NCBI GenBank assembly: GCA_000226015.1
Contig: JH153173.1
Coordinates: 11,545 to 75,544 of the forward strand
Origin: Mnemiopsis leidyi
Lineage: Eukaryota; Ctenophora; Tentaculata; Lobata; Bolinopsidae
Length of the DNA stretch: 64,000 nucleotides
Direction of reading: 5' to 3'
In this document: piece after piece, positions 39,901-49,827 of the stretch
Layout: each line of letters opens with the position of its first letter
How positions within the stretch are numbered: the first letter of the stretch is position 1
The notes under the pieces: model-generated
Told to the model about the DNA's origin: nothing
Database searches by the model: none
The model's input: the letters and a program-made list of their open reading frames with translations, nothing else
Position numbers and translations under genes: made by a program

Positions 39901-42375
39901 CAGCAAAAGCACCGTTCTCTAAAACCGCGTAAACTCTGGTCACAGCTCCATGGCAGAATCTGCTCGTTGCTGACCACAAAACCGATTTGGAAGTTCACTA
40001 TGATGAACCTGTAGTTGGACCATTTACACCACCAATGATTTTCACACTCTCTGTAAAATGAAAGTACGACCTGCCGAACAACGTCGGGAGATCCAAACAG
40101 AGACACAATTCTGTTTTCTTTCAAGATGGTTGTCATATTTTTGGTGCTCAGCGTATCGTCCGACATCAGCGAGTATTTCTTTATTTTATTGTAGCCCATG
40201 TCTTTCAATGTACGCGTCAGATTTGCCCACTTTGCAGTACAAGAGGGGTTATTTTCGTTTTGTACAACAGTAACAATCTCCTTCCAGCCAAAATAATCAT
40301 ACACCCCTGCATGGTAGTACGCCTGAATCTCAGTAGACTCGTACAGTCTCGTGAATGTCGGATATCTCTCCACATCATTGAGATCGTCCTGAAAACTAGC
40401 CACGCTGATTACGGGCAGGTTTTCTGCGGCGGCAAAGCTAGCGACACTGGATCCGCTGTTGCCGTCCCCACAAGCGGGACCGATCAGAACATCCGCTCCC
40501 TCCTGTACCCTCAGGGTGTAGGCGTAACCAAGCGTGTCAAAAGACACATCGCAGGATCGGTACTCTGACGCTTTCACGAGTTCCAGCTCGAAGTTCGGGA
40601 TCAAATCAGGATTTGAGTTTATGTCTTCAACGGCTATTTCGGCCGCGATTCCTTGATTGAAAATGTCTATATAAGTACACGCTGCTGGAATTTGAGGCAA
40701 CAAAAGTCCAACTTTTATCTTTTTCTTGACGGTAGCTGACGGAGGCGGCACTTGTTTCGTGTTGTTGTTTCTGCAGCTGTAGAGCTGTTTGTCTATTCTT
40801 TCGTCTATTCCCGGAAGATTCCAAGGACAGTATGGATCCCAAGTCCCCTCAGAAATTCTTATTATAGTAAAAACGGCGAGGAAAAGAAGTATCATGACAT
40901 CAGTCGTGAGTTTTATCGTCACGTCTTCATTTTCTTACCGTACAAGTTCTTATTACGCTATGAGAAGGAATATTTAAAATTATGTTAGAACTTTGTAATT
41001 TTATAGATTAGCAGAAAGAGAAGCTCATTGACAATCGGGACACAGTTTGACTATAGGTTGTAAAATTGACGTTTAATATGATAAACGTACAAATCATAAA
41101 ACAAGTGTTGGTGAGCAGAAAGCAGAAGGCTATAAGTATAACATAATAAAAGAAATTTGACACCGAGTTGTAAAGTGTAAAGCGTGAGATCCAGCTGACC
41201 TTAATCACGATATAAACGGTGATAGGTATGCATGAAGTGGATTCTTCTAAATGCGGTTCAGATTTTCGTATAATTTCTCCGTACCTTATAATAGATAAGA
41301 TTGGCTTAAATGGATCCTAATTTTATTTTTCTCTTTTCATGCCTGATTCATATGCTCGTTATTGGTTATAGGAGATATTAATCAATGACGTATCCCAGGT
41401 TCGAATTAGTCAATATTCACAGTTTTATCTACAATTTGAAATACAATAACTGAATTTGACGCGCATAACCCCTCAGGAGAGGACACGTTCCAGCAGATAA
41501 CGGGCCACAAGGACAGTGTTTCCCACGTCGGGTTCTCGACTAACGACAAATACTACTTCACCGCCGATCTCTCGGGTTACATCCAGCTGTTTGATCTCCA
41601 AGATAACAAGAAAATCTGGGAGTTTGAAGTGGGTGATGTTTTGTGGGTTATGTGGCACCCTGTTGTCCCCATACTTTTGGCAGGGGCAGTGGATGGTGGT
41701 GTGTGGATGTGGAAAATACCGGCCTTTGAAACAAAGACCATTCAATTGTCGAACACTCCTCCCATAGATGCCAAATTTCTATCGACCAATCGACATCTAG
41801 CGGTGGGTTATCAGGACGGAACGATCAAAGTTATTGACTTAAAATCGGGAGAAGCGACAGTGTCAGTCGACACGAAACAGGAAATCGCCAGTATCGGAGT
41901 TTCACGAGATGACAAGCTTATCATGGTGGGATCCCCTGAGTCCTCAGTGTGCCTGGTGGCAGTGCAGGCCGGTAAGGTGATAGCCACCCTGACTGAGCAC
42001 CCTGCAGGTTACACCCCCGCTCAGAACACCCCGTCCGACTCCGTAGAACACATCGCCTTCCACCCCACCAGAACGGTAGCTGCCGTCTCCTACATCGACA
42101 ACAAGGTGTGTTTGTGGGACACTGCCCTGCAGAGACTCAGGACAACTCTGTCCCACCCTGACGGGGTTGTTAAGAGTTGTTGGGCTGGAGACTCCGAACA
42201 TCATCTCGTCACCTGCTGTCTGGACGGCATTGTCAGGGTTTGGGACGTGGATCAGACTGAAATCATTGCTCAGGTCACCGGACATCGTGATCAGCTTCTT
42301 GATATGAAAATTTCGGAGAATTTAGTGGTGACGGCTGACGATGCTGGGCTCGTTAAAGTTTTTAGGATTTCTTGA
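30929..42375 (+). CDS. AAMP: AAMP, WD40-repeat protein
   Basis: Angio-associated migratory cell protein is a conserved WD40 protein; its yeast counterpart Sqt1 is a ribosomal-protein (uL16) chaperone. Exons: 30929-31045 (donor GTTAGT), 31189-31342, 41477-42375. They sum to 1170 nt (389 aa; human 434). The acidic N-terminus (NDEEEVVYEEDD) and the WD repeats match the family: ILTGGEDDMAYIWKI, TGHKDSVSHVGFS, WVMWHPVVPILLAGAVDG, and CLDGIVRVWDVD near the end. Two ATGs are adjacent at 30929; an open stretch upstream to 30851 is not conserved. Intron 2 is 10.1 kb, far larger than any other here, and carries two antisense guanylate cyclase genes. Confidence 0.92.
32550..36254 (-). CDS. Receptor guanylate cyclase, paralogue 1
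   Basis: A single-exon, 1234 aa membrane guanylate cyclase. A signal peptide (residues 1-16) and TWDPYCPW lead into an ANF-receptor-type ligand-binding domain (about 55-440; GYAYTLRVEHGANVLIGPAC). One TM segment is near 498-520. The kinase homology domain (about 551-760) lacks HRD and DFG residues (HGSLTSLNCVVD, KLKGFY), as usual in this family. A Ser-rich insert of about 65 aa (near 765-840) is unusual. The dimerisation coiled coil is followed by the cyclase domain (about 945-1150). Metal Asp residues (YSDIKGF, ETIGDAY) and guanine-selecting Glu and Cys (IETIGD, HYCIYG) are kept, but the catalytic Asn and Arg segment reads GKEPRYANNLES instead of GDTVNTASRMES. The ligand is unknown. It lies antisense in AAMP intron 2. 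Confidence 0.9.
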   Translation of the reverse strand: MCILLLFLTWISVTRGTWDPYCPWDQPDIDKQLYSCSDNISKIELHPSSRASQKRKVKVGLLFPQERADCTYIDLFNQGKVAEIAVEDINSNPDLIPEFELELVNASEYRSCGRTFDTLGYAYTLRVEHGANVLIGPACGDRSSGESVATFATAENVPVISVASFQDDLNDVTKFPTFTRLYESTEIQAYYHAGIYKYFGWKEIVTVVQREKESGCTAKYSNLTRTLRDEIGYEKITSFTMFANNTLSEGLITDMLKQNRIISVFSSPQVFRGLVLSFYRLCIGQSWCDWSSYRFIAVNFQIGLSFSNQKILPWRCDQSCRMGRLMCKCCSEDEKKDDDDAKLAFRSVIYVVPNLPKFNEQDEFFCRLMKKISKKPPCIEHIFLSQHVYDTILVYSHALNKTKDPTDGSKISDEIKRLDSIAGKTGKIITNPRGSRYSEMLAYFLLKDSDEEMTAVLLLSPTRATGVYTASEVDDQVSPIKVPDRPPCKWHDISCSESRITLILAVCVVIVSILTVTVLRIWLTRRRVPKQSFFLTTEQLQRLIETNTESPDGHFKPIFVSKTDIVVSPTDKRTVTMLRELNRIHHSNIVQLLHCCLDTAGLTIVLEDCPKGPLQHLIRTEQRLRSASFIRSFAADILRGLSYLNGSAFSYHGSLTSLNCVVDAHWNVKLKGFYWRHIQEGEVYTNRGVEMKELNGSRQVYDKLWMSPQHLNGEIKDVLGFRENDIYSFGVILAELIKGEPPFRIFYDENINVQVLLDQIEQIKKGEKPLDDETLKTMSFGLNRSSNSKNSKNSKSTHTTERESSVKIKRISSSVQSDTLMSISESETESTISRGTSESDDFKDDLNFVKQLYFLCTLHKPEDRPTVLEILERLETGSQCYLGSLVDQWLVTLEKKSKELKELFDVKNRDLLKEKERTKELVYSLLPREIAEQKMTSKAPIAPQVFSNCSFFYSDIKGFTSIVADLTNLEDGGPMDVVEMLDNLYTIMDKAIGKHNVVKIETIGDAYVVVSGLPVPDVNGSAHARHIAAFALDVLSTTKDIRIKRLNDRPVYMRIGIHSGSCVAGLAGNYMYHYCIYGKEPRYANNLESSGEANRIHMSNDMRHILDNNFQNQFSYVERKPSINIPGFKTRRTWWLTGEAGVPREMPGDPIYSRLEFKRRISNTSVGNTRLLKGISKLRNEVNSFHSRERSISSDNSGKKKTSRLHSLSGLKAAAEKTPISRSSSGRKEAFVPP
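32937..33437 (-). repeat. Gene-conversion tract, copy in cyclase 1
   Basis: These 501 bp differ from 37521-38021 at only 6 positions, with no indels (98.8% identity). Flanking coding DNA is much more diverged on both sides. The tract covers most of the catalytic cyclase domain. Confidence 0.9.
37146..40895 (-). CDS. Receptor guanylate cyclase, paralogue 2
   Basis: A single-exon tandem paralogue of the gene at 32550-36254, with the same architecture. Signal peptide MILLFLAVFTIIRISEG, TWDPYCPW, an ANF-receptor domain (GYAYTLRVQEGADVLIGPAC), a TM segment, a kinase homology domain without catalytic residues (HGALTSLNCVVD), a Ser-rich insert (SSETSSISSETSSSSS), a coiled coil and the cyclase domain. 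The frame continues a few codons upstream without an ATG, so 40895 is the start (1249 aa). The cyclase has the same KEPRYANN substitution as paralogue 1, within the shared conversion tract. It lies antisense in AAMP intron 2. Confidence 0.9.
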   Translation of the reverse strand: MILLFLAVFTIIRISEGTWDPYCPWNLPGIDERIDKQLYSCRNNNTKQVPPPSATVKKKIKVGLLLPQIPAACTYIDIFNQGIAAEIAVEDINSNPDLIPNFELELVKASEYRSCDVSFDTLGYAYTLRVQEGADVLIGPACGDGNSGSSVASFAAAENLPVISVASFQDDLNDVERYPTFTRLYESTEIQAYYHAGVYDYFGWKEIVTVVQNENNPSCTAKWANLTRTLKDMGYNKIKKYSLMSDDTLSTKNMTTILKENRIVSLFGSPDVVRQVVLSFYRECENHWWCKWSNYRFIIVNFQIGFVVSNEQILPWSCDQSLRGFRERCFCCSEEEKKDDEEAKRAFESVIYIVSDVPKFSKQDDLFCKLMKKLTESPNIPDKIKSNVGCIEKVYLIQHVYDAVLVYAHLLNITKDPKDGRNISKEFKQLTNITGKSGTIIPNPQGSRYTEMLAYFLVKTSDEEMTALLKLLPTRNTGRYTAKVIEGQLDPASVYIPDKPPCEWHDFTCEGPLSTLIAGVFVTLVCIVGGTILRIWLTQRRSPHQSFFITSEQLEKLMEARTEERDKHFKPVFVQRTDIIVSTTDKTTAATLRELNQVHHNNIVQLLHCCMDTAGLTLVLEDCSKGPLQRLIRTEQRVKTASFIKSFATDIVRGLSFLRGSTFSYHGALTSLNCVVDSNWNVKLKGFYLRQIKEGEIYSNHELEMRAINTPRQVYDGLWMSPQYHNGEIKDTDGFQKNDIYSFGVILAELINGEPPFGIFFDENIDVKVLYDQIELIKKGEKPLKDDDAQSQNSKLIISSETSSISSETSSSSSNIDKKSTGSRKASEHSRKSLSSGPISTTPTESTLSYQSSEFQEYDSLEDDLTFVKQFCLLCTQNEPEERMTIEEIMERLETSSRSNPGSLVDQWLETLERKSRELKELFDIKNKDLFKEKERTKDLVYSLLPREIAEQKMMSEAPIAPQVFSNCSFFYSDIKGFTSIVADLTNLEDGGPMDVVEMLDNLYTIMDKAIGKHNVVKIETIGDAYVVVSGLPVPDVNGSAHARHIASFALDVLSTTKDIRVKRLKDRPVYMRIGIHSGSCVAGLAGNYMYHYCIYGKEPRYANNLESSGEANRIHMSNDMRHILEKNFQHQFSFVERKPSVHIPGFKSKSARTWWLTGEAGVQRDMPKDEIYKNLEFKRKTSSTANPKLLIKGVARLRGEVTSTHIRTLSESSEKSAKSRKNRSGSVPEVLRSMAGMKSSNTKRRGGF
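37521..38021 (-). repeat. Gene-conversion tract, copy in cyclase 2
   Basis: Partner of 32937-33437 at a constant offset of 4584 bp. Identity drops sharply at both edges: AAGTTATTGTCCAAG against AAGTTTTTCTCCAAG on one side, CTATTGGTGCTTTTGACGTC against CTATTGGAGCCTCAGACATC on the other. Confidence 0.9.
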
Positions 42376-42743
42376 TTTAGGCCGATCAGTTTGTGTTGTT
42401 TTAACTATTTATTGTGGTTTATTTTAACTGACAGATTTATATTGTCTCGTTTTATATTTTCTGGAATTGTCAAGTTCCTTGGGATGAATAAAAATCATTA
42501 TCTGAAATACGAATATTAAAATCAATCTATTGAACGTTCAAAACATATATCGGTCATCGTAAAAATAGAAGCCGAATCTAAAATTGTTTATAACCCTTAG
42601 ACAAACGTTAATAAAAGGTAAAATCTGCAAAACACACAAAAAATTATAAACCTTACTATAAACGTAAGAAGTTAAAACATAAAATCATGTCAAGCTGGAT
42701 TTCTGCCTCCACGATGTCTAGTCAGAGCGAACTGAGTTGATGT
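42376..42743. other. Convergent spacer with 26 bp tandem duplication
   Basis: Spacer between the AAMP stop and the homeobox gene stop; an AATAAA lies near 42487. A 26 bp sequence containing CTAGTCAGAGCGAACTGAGTT is present twice in tandem (about 42713-42764). It covers the homeobox stop codon and so duplicates the end of that coding sequence. Confidence 0.75.
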
Positions 42744-45700
42744 CTAGTCAGAGCGAACTGAGTTGATACCCTTCTTCTTCAGTCTGGCTCGCTTGTTCTG
42801 ATACCAGAGAAGAACTGTGTGTACAGAGAGCCCTATATCCAGACTCAGCTGGACTCTCTCCGCTGTACTGATGTAGTTCTTCTTCTTGAACGCTTCTTCC
42901 AGTTGCGCTTGTTGAGCGTCTGTGAAGGCTGTTCTCTTGCGGGGTTTGACCTAAGAGGATTGGATGGTGTTATGATGTTGTTAAATTTATCAGCTTTGTT
43001 GTTTTAGTTGGAACTCCGGTAAAATATGATTGACAGAAGAGAAAGAAGTTGAATTTCAACAGTTAAAAACTTAAAAAAAGGCTCATTAAATGTTTTCAGT
43101 GCCATGTAGTTCTACTGTTTACAGAGCTACTTAAAACGTGTCACTACGAAGACTATACCTTGCCATGAGTAACGTAGACGAGAGACCCGTAAGGAGCTCC
43201 AGTTGTGTAGTAGCGGTGAGAAGTCTGGGGTGTTGGACTGCTCGGCATCTGTACAAGCGGCATCTGTACCTGCTGTGAAGATCAGGTGTTATAACTTTAC
43301 ATAGCTAATTAGATGTTTGATTTGCCGCCAATTAATATGCTGCTTATCGATCATGATGCTGGTGCATTCGAAATACTTTATACTCGATTTTATTGAAAAG
43401 CAAATGTTTAAAGTCAGGCTTATCAGATTCATGCAATGAGAGGACTACTTTCCATTTTCATCAATACCAACGTGAAACTAAAATGGTCGACCCAATCAGT
43501 TTCATTAAGACAGTTAATCTGCGCTAGTGCCAACAAACCTGATTATTCCGGAAGTTAGGTTGAGCTGGGATAGAGTTCCTCACAAAGTTCTGCGAGAGGT
43601 CGGGGAGAGAAGTGTTGTTGCACTGTTGAAGGAGGAAGGACGAGTAGTCAGTCTCCTCCGTCTGCCTTGGTCCGGATACACTCTGCTGGTAAGTCAGGTT
43701 CGGAATGTAGGGGGAGGTGTCCGGAAGTTAGTCAGTGTGCCTTGGGGCACTGTGGAGGGATACTGAGAGGTTGGAGGATGAAGGTTTTGAGAAAATCCTT
43801 GTGGTGATGAGGCTTGCTGGCAAGAAGTCAGGCTCTGATAGGCGGAGGTCTCTGGTCGCAAGGTTGGGGGAGAAGTTTGCTGGTATGAGACTGTATTGAA
43901 GTATGGTCCTGCCGACTGAGGAGGTGTAGTCTGATGTAGCTGGGGCGGTGTAGTCTGATGTAGCTGGGGCGGGTGCGAGTCTGATGTAGCTGGGGAGGTG
44001 TAGTCTGATGTAGCTGGAGNNNNNNNNNNNTAGCTGGGAGGTGTAGTCTGAGTGTAGCTGAGGAGGTGTAGTCTGATGTAGCTGGGAGGTGTGTCTGATG
44101 TAGCTGGGAGGTGTAGTCTGATGAAGCTGGGAGGTGTTGTCTGATGTAGCTGGGGAGGTGTTGTCTGATGTAGCTGGGGAGGTGTAGTCTGATGAAGCTG
44201 GGGAGGTGTTGTCTGATGTAGCTGGGGAGGTGAAGTCTGATGTAGCTGGGGAGGTGTCGTCTGATGTAGCTGCTGATATATTTGAGGAGGACTAGCTTGA
44301 GGAGAGGAGAGGGTTCCGGTTAAGTCTACTTGTGCTGGTCTGTAGGTGGTTTGGTCTGGAAAGTTGAAAATGGAGGGGGAGGAGCAAGTCACTTGGCAGC
44401 TTGGCGAAGAGATAGGTATAGGACCCGGGCTGTTCGATGGAGTCTGAAATTTTTGAAACTGTTAGATTGAACTTGAAGAATAAAGAGTTCACTGTTCAGC
44501 AGCATTCGTTTAGTACTTGATTGCATAATTTTGCCTTACTGCCGATCAATACACTATTAACAATAAAATTGACCTATTTGAGAAAAATAAGGGTTCAAAA
44601 AAACGTAAAAATGAAAAATCTGAGCAGATAAAGAGTTAAATTCAAACACTTACCATTGGAGTCGGAGGAAAGTGAAAGTACTGGATAGGAGTAGTCACAC
44701 CGACTGCAGGTTGTTTTGCCGCCACTGGGGGCGTCTTCGGAGATGCTGGGAACACTGAGGGTAGACTGAGTTAGCATTAATATTTACTTGGATAAACTAC
44801 TTTTGTAAAGACGTTAACAAGTTACTTGACAACATTCGAAGGAAGTTTGTAATCTACACGGATAGAGCACGAAGGCCAAGACAGCTTGATACTGGGATCA
44901 AAAGCAAGTCTTATGTAAAGTCCACTGCTTGATTTACGAGTGATGTTAACCTGTGGGTTCAGAGAACTCAGCTGCTGTAGCGTATATTGGACGAAAGGCT
45001 ATCGAATCAACACCATGAGCATGACCCAGTGAGATTGGTAACAAATGATAACTCATGGCTGAACACAAAACAGGCTGGTTTGTTTGATACAGGTGAACTG
45101 ATCGAATTGGAACGGAAAATGACTGTTCAGATCATGGTGCACTTTTAAGTAAACAGGCCGAGGCCAGAGACCCGGACCTTCGTCATGGTGTTCTATTGTC
45201 CATCGTCACGAGTTACCGAGGAGCAAAGCAAACAACGTGAAATGCTACTCCGCATGTCACGTCCTGAGTGAAGATCACGTGACCATAGTGATGAGAAACC
45301 TGAAACCTGTGCTGTTTGAATCATGCTCGACTCGATCCTGTCGTGCTTCGTGACGTTCACTCGATCAAAGCTTCTAAAGTTTCAATTAACCCAAAATCGG
45401 TCGTATGTTTTAGAAAATGGATAACATTAACATCAAAGAATATGACATGATTCCAATCGTTGGTATGATTGGAAAGACACATTAGTCTGTTATTTTGGTT
45501 TAAATGTTTCAACTGGTGATTGCATCTGGTAGTGAGCTTAAGCTAACATTAACATTAACGAATGTAAAATAACACTACTTGTTAAACATAAATCCGTCTG
45601 ATTCTTTAAAGAATAAATTTGATATCTATAGTTTCTAGCAAAAGCCTTATTCCAAAGTGTATCTTTTTCAAATGGAAACTACCACTAACCTTGATTGGGA

Positions 45701-45819
45701 GTCTTGTTGTAAACATTCAGCCAGTTTAGAACGGAAGCCATATCCATCGAGACCATGTTAGGAAAGGGGATCGGTCGTCCTTGAGGGAGTGAAAAGGAGG
45801 ACGCTACTGCGGTAGTCAT
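42744..45819 (-). CDS. Divergent homeobox protein with WYQN homeodomain
   Basis: Supported exons on the minus strand: 45819-45690 (donor GTTAGT), 44754-44654, from 44443 leftward, 43685-43539, 43272-43159, and the homeodomain exon 42950-42744. Exon 1 encodes a short conserved-looking peptide (ASVLNWLNVYNK). Exon 3 holds a minisatellite encoding LHQTTPPQ repeats, interrupted by the assembly gap, so its frame and exact exon end are not resolved. The homeodomain starts PRKRTAFTDAQQAQLEEAF and ends LLWYQNKRARLKKKG. It has Tyr at position 49 where Phe is nearly universal, and Gln50. It looks ANTP/NK-like, but I cannot name the family. The protein ends ten residues after the homeodomain. Confidence 0.75.
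43905..44280 (-). repeat. 24 bp coding minisatellite with assembly gap
   Basis: About 15 copies of a 24 bp unit (GATGTAGCTGGGGAGGTGTA plus GTCT) encode QLHQTTPP on the minus strand. Several units carry 1-2 bp length differences that change frame, and 10 N sit at 44020-44029. The array is probably collapsed or miscounted in the assembly. Confidence 0.9.
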
Positions 45820-48800
45820 TGTAACTGAGAAAGAACGAAATTGAAACTGTAACTGCCGTATTTTGTTGACGTTTCTTTTTATACTTTTCTTGTTTGGAGG
45901 TGGAAAGTGCCCCTGCCTACTCCCCTTACTGATTACAGTCACTATGCAATGATTGGATCACCTGATGAGAGAAAGGCTCGTGCCCTAAACATCATCTGAT
46001 CCGGCTAGCTTGAGATTCGTCATGTGACCACGACCTAGGAGGGTCCTATGTGTTGAGTCTCACGTCCCCCTGCTGGTAGAGGGGCGGGTACTCCGTGCTC
46101 CTGATTAGGTGGTGAGGTGCCTGGCTGCCGATTAGCTTGATTGAGTACTGTTTGTTTTTGTATAGTGTGTCGTCACAGATCACTACTCAATCAAGGCCAA
46201 GGCTGTTTGATTGTCTCTGACCGTGAGACTGTCTGGTCTGAGTAGCCCCTCCAGCCTTCACGACGTTAACTTTCAAATTCAAATCGTCAGACATCGGCAC
46301 ATGGCAGGCTAAAGTTAAGAATCAAATCTTTTAGCTGAAAGATAGGCCTATGGGGTGGGATGGTGTTTTTATACTTATAGTTGAAATCATAATGCGTGCA
46401 AATTTTGATTTTTTGTATTCATTCATAATTAATCATAATGGGCATGAGTAAATTATAAATTTTTGAGATGCTAAACTAGTTTGCTTTTAGATAAATCGAC
46501 ACTTACACAGTCAACTCCTAGATATGTTGCTACCAAAAGTGAAGATGACAACGCTTGTTAGGCTTTCCAAGTTGGATATTGCTACAACGTATTAGAGGGT
46601 GAGTTACTTTAACACGTATCGGTATTCTCTAAAATAGTAAAATACCAAGGTTGATTAAATTCAATATCTACGAATATCGAATAATTTCTCATAAATGTCA
46701 ATGAAGCATAGCCATATGAACTAGAATGTTTTTCAGTCGTCCGCCATACGATTCGAAATTTTTATTTGTACTTGCGTGCAACTGTAAATTTCTCATCTGA
46801 CCTCCACTTATTATTAAATGCACTTGGTCGTTCACTCCTTCTTGTAAATTGCGCCTATTTTATCTAATTGTAACAACCGTCAAACCAAGCTACCACGGCT
46901 AAAAATAATTTGTCAATAAATTCTTGATTTAGCTGAGATTTGGTAGTTAAAATTAGCAGTTCTCAGTTGCTAATTGAAAGATTTATTGGTTTAATTTCCA
47001 GGGCCGATAGAGCAATGACAAGATCAGGCAAACTCGGATGTTTCTCACCTGGCTGCCTTGTACAACAATTCTCACTCCCTTGCTATATAGCAGCTTGTAG
47101 TTACACAAGCTGCTGAACTCTCTGAGGTATGTCCTGAATTCCTGTTATACCGAACAGGTTTCTGTACATAATGTGGTTAAATTTGGTTATTGCAAACTTT
47201 GTAAGAATTTCTCTTGAAGCAATCAAACGAAACAAATGGTTGGACAAAAGTAAGAATTAAAACATCATTTTATTGTTATAAGTAATAAAGTAAAAAATTA
47301 TAATCACGCAAATCTCACTTACAGTTACACTACAAAGTAGCAATAAGTAAATAAATATTCGCACTAATTACTTAACTCAAAGTCAAATTAACAGTAAGAT
47401 TTAAAGTTTTGGACCTATGTGGAGATGTAGGCCTGCTTGATATTCTTCAAGGTGACTTCTGTGTGGCCATTTGATCGTCCCATAACTTTACTTCACATAA
47501 CTTCATATAAAACAACAACGACAAAAAAGTTTTAAATGAACGGTACGGCGTTGTCTTCAGTTCAAATTCCATTATTTTACATATGTTTTGATCTATATCT
47601 CCTTTTCACTTTATAAATATAATGTAAAATAAACACTGTAACTGCTTTGTTCAGTTTGTTAATTTTTGTAACATATAAATAACCATGAGTGACCATATTT
47701 GCTCATATGTGAATGTCCTTTTGCATATTGGGAATCTGAAATTGTTGACATTGGATTAGCGATTGACAAGGCTCCTGTACTTTGTTGTCTGACAGTTTTA
47801 TATTGACAGTGGGACCCCGGTCCTTTTAAAACTACGAAGTAGCTCTAACTCACATGTAAGCTGTAGGACTCGTCAGAAAATCGGTGATCCCATTGACCAC
47901 TTAAAGCTAAAAGATGTAGAGTTCAACATGTCCTGTTCCCTCCTCTTTCAATCCCGATCTTTAAATTTGCAGATTTAACGATAATCCTGGTACATAGTAA
48001 CAATGAAAATTGTTTTCCACAGCCCATATATCTCACTAACGTGATCACAACAACTCCATTAAGTAAAATAGGTTCCTGTAACGAACGACGCCCGCCCAAT
48101 CCGGCCACACCACCCTCTCACGTGATCGTTTTTTGTGCTCCTATCGCGCGGCTTTCCCCACTCACGTGCAACTTTTCTCGTCCAATTCGAGGAGGAAACT
48201 TAGTCACGTGATGGCGTTAAGTGTACCACGTGACACGCTGATCACAGCCTGCCTGCTGGGTATGCATGCTCTGTGCCAAAGAGATTTAGTGATTTGTTAC
48301 AATATGTTGCGCGACGATCAGTTTATCAGCCCTTTGCCTGGTGAGTGACTTAAAGACTTTGGGACTGTCCGGTAACTGACAAATTTTGCTGTCACATTTT
48401 GATATAACGCAGTGTACTCTTTTTAAATTGCAATAACCCTCATGTCATGTGCACCACGCTCATATACACTACACAAAATATTACAAGCTAAATTAAAATT
48501 TAGGGGGGTCCTCTGCTCATGAACCAGCAAGGATTGGATACGTATAAGTCAAGACTTGCGTGACCCCTCCGCTCAATGTCCATTAAGAATGCTCGGTATG
48601 ATGCCTTGGTACATTCACATGGCGAACTGATGTATATACAATCACTTTTTACTTCATCCTTCGGCGGGTTGTACTAAGTTTTTTCGCGATAACGTGTTTT
48701 TCAGATTTCTGTAATTCTTTGCAACATCAAGTTCATTGTTCACGAAGCTAAAACTTTAATTTTTCTCTTGCGAGATTTTTTCTTGTGCTCTTTTTCTAAT

Positions 48801-49827
48801 AAATTTTGTCAACTGACAATCAATCATATTTAAACGAACTTTTTGACGGTGATCGAAACGTAAAATTCGTCCAATTTGACAGCAAAGAGTTTAAATCTGA
48901 GAAGTCGACAGTTTTTGAAAGATTTTCCCAATTTATATGCCACTTTTTCTTCGATCAGTTATCGGTCTTTTTATTCTAGTTCTACCCAATCCTAGATTTA
49001 TATCTTGGTTCTTATAAGGTCATGGCTATTTTATGTGATCACATTTGATCAAACTTCAACACCCACGCAAAAGTTTTGACTATTGTAATCAACAAACCGT
49101 TTATTTTTTGATGGTGACAAATAGATATCAGTATGGGTGGCCTCTTCATAGGTAAATTATCCCACAACTGTTTCGAGTATTCAAGTTTGGTAGCTCATAA
49201 GATCGTTGGTTCTTGTTAAGTAAAATCATGTGGCCATATGTTTTTTAAATTAAACATTCTACTATATTTTCTATTTTTCTTTGTCTTTCTTATATGAATT
49301 TCAACCAAAAACTTCAACTAGCTAACGCGAAAATGGATTGATAAAATTCAAAATTCCGTTCAACACAACAATATAAATAGTTTGGCAAGTGCATGATGCT
49401 GTCCTATTTATCAATACTTGGCTGTGGTTTACTGTAACTGTCAGAGCCTTGCATCACGGGTTACTCACAGACAACTCTAGTCAGTACTTTCTTCTCCGAT
49501 CGCCCCCTAATCCGATCTTTCTAAGTCGCTGTCTCAACCCCAGTAGTCATGCCCGGTAAAGCGCCGGACCGAAAACCTCCCTTTCTTTTCGATCTCCGTG
49601 TCGGGTTGAGGGGTGTAATGCACTTTTTCAAACCACGTCTGCTACTTCTAGTTACCGAGTAATTTTCTCGCGCGTCCCTGGCCGTCTTGTAAGGTCATTG
49701 ATTTAATTGATTTGGTGATTTAAGCCGATTGTTATGCGACGGAGGTTACCGATTGGAGTTTCTTTCCATTTTCAAATTTCTCAACTGGTTGTTCGAACGT
49801 CGTCGAGCTTGTTTTTCCCTCAGAATA
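45820..49827. promoter_or_regulatory. Spacer between homeobox gene and Islet
   Basis: No gene is supported in these 4 kb. The homeobox gene and Islet diverge from here, so it should hold both promoters. Two regulatory-looking features stand out: a perfect 12 bp inverted repeat CTTGATTGAGTA / TACTCAATCAAG (46136-46147 and 46184-46195), and four CACGTG E-boxes between 48119 and 48232, near CCAAT boxes. The DNA around 46020-46260 is richer in GC than its surroundings. Confidence 0.5.
48119..48232. promoter_or_regulatory. Cluster of four CACGTG E-boxes
   Basis: CACGTG occurs at 48119, 48163, 48205 and 48227, in contexts TCACGTGA, TCACGTGC, TCACGTGA and CCACGTGA. Such sites bind bHLH-zip factors (USF, MITF/TFEB, MYC/MAX). 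Four within 114 bp is well above chance. Which gene they serve is not clear. Confidence 0.55.

Noticed and set aside
43905-44280. CRISPR-like regular repeats
   Set aside because: Units are contiguous with no unique spacers and lie in a coding exon of an animal gene, so this is a minisatellite.
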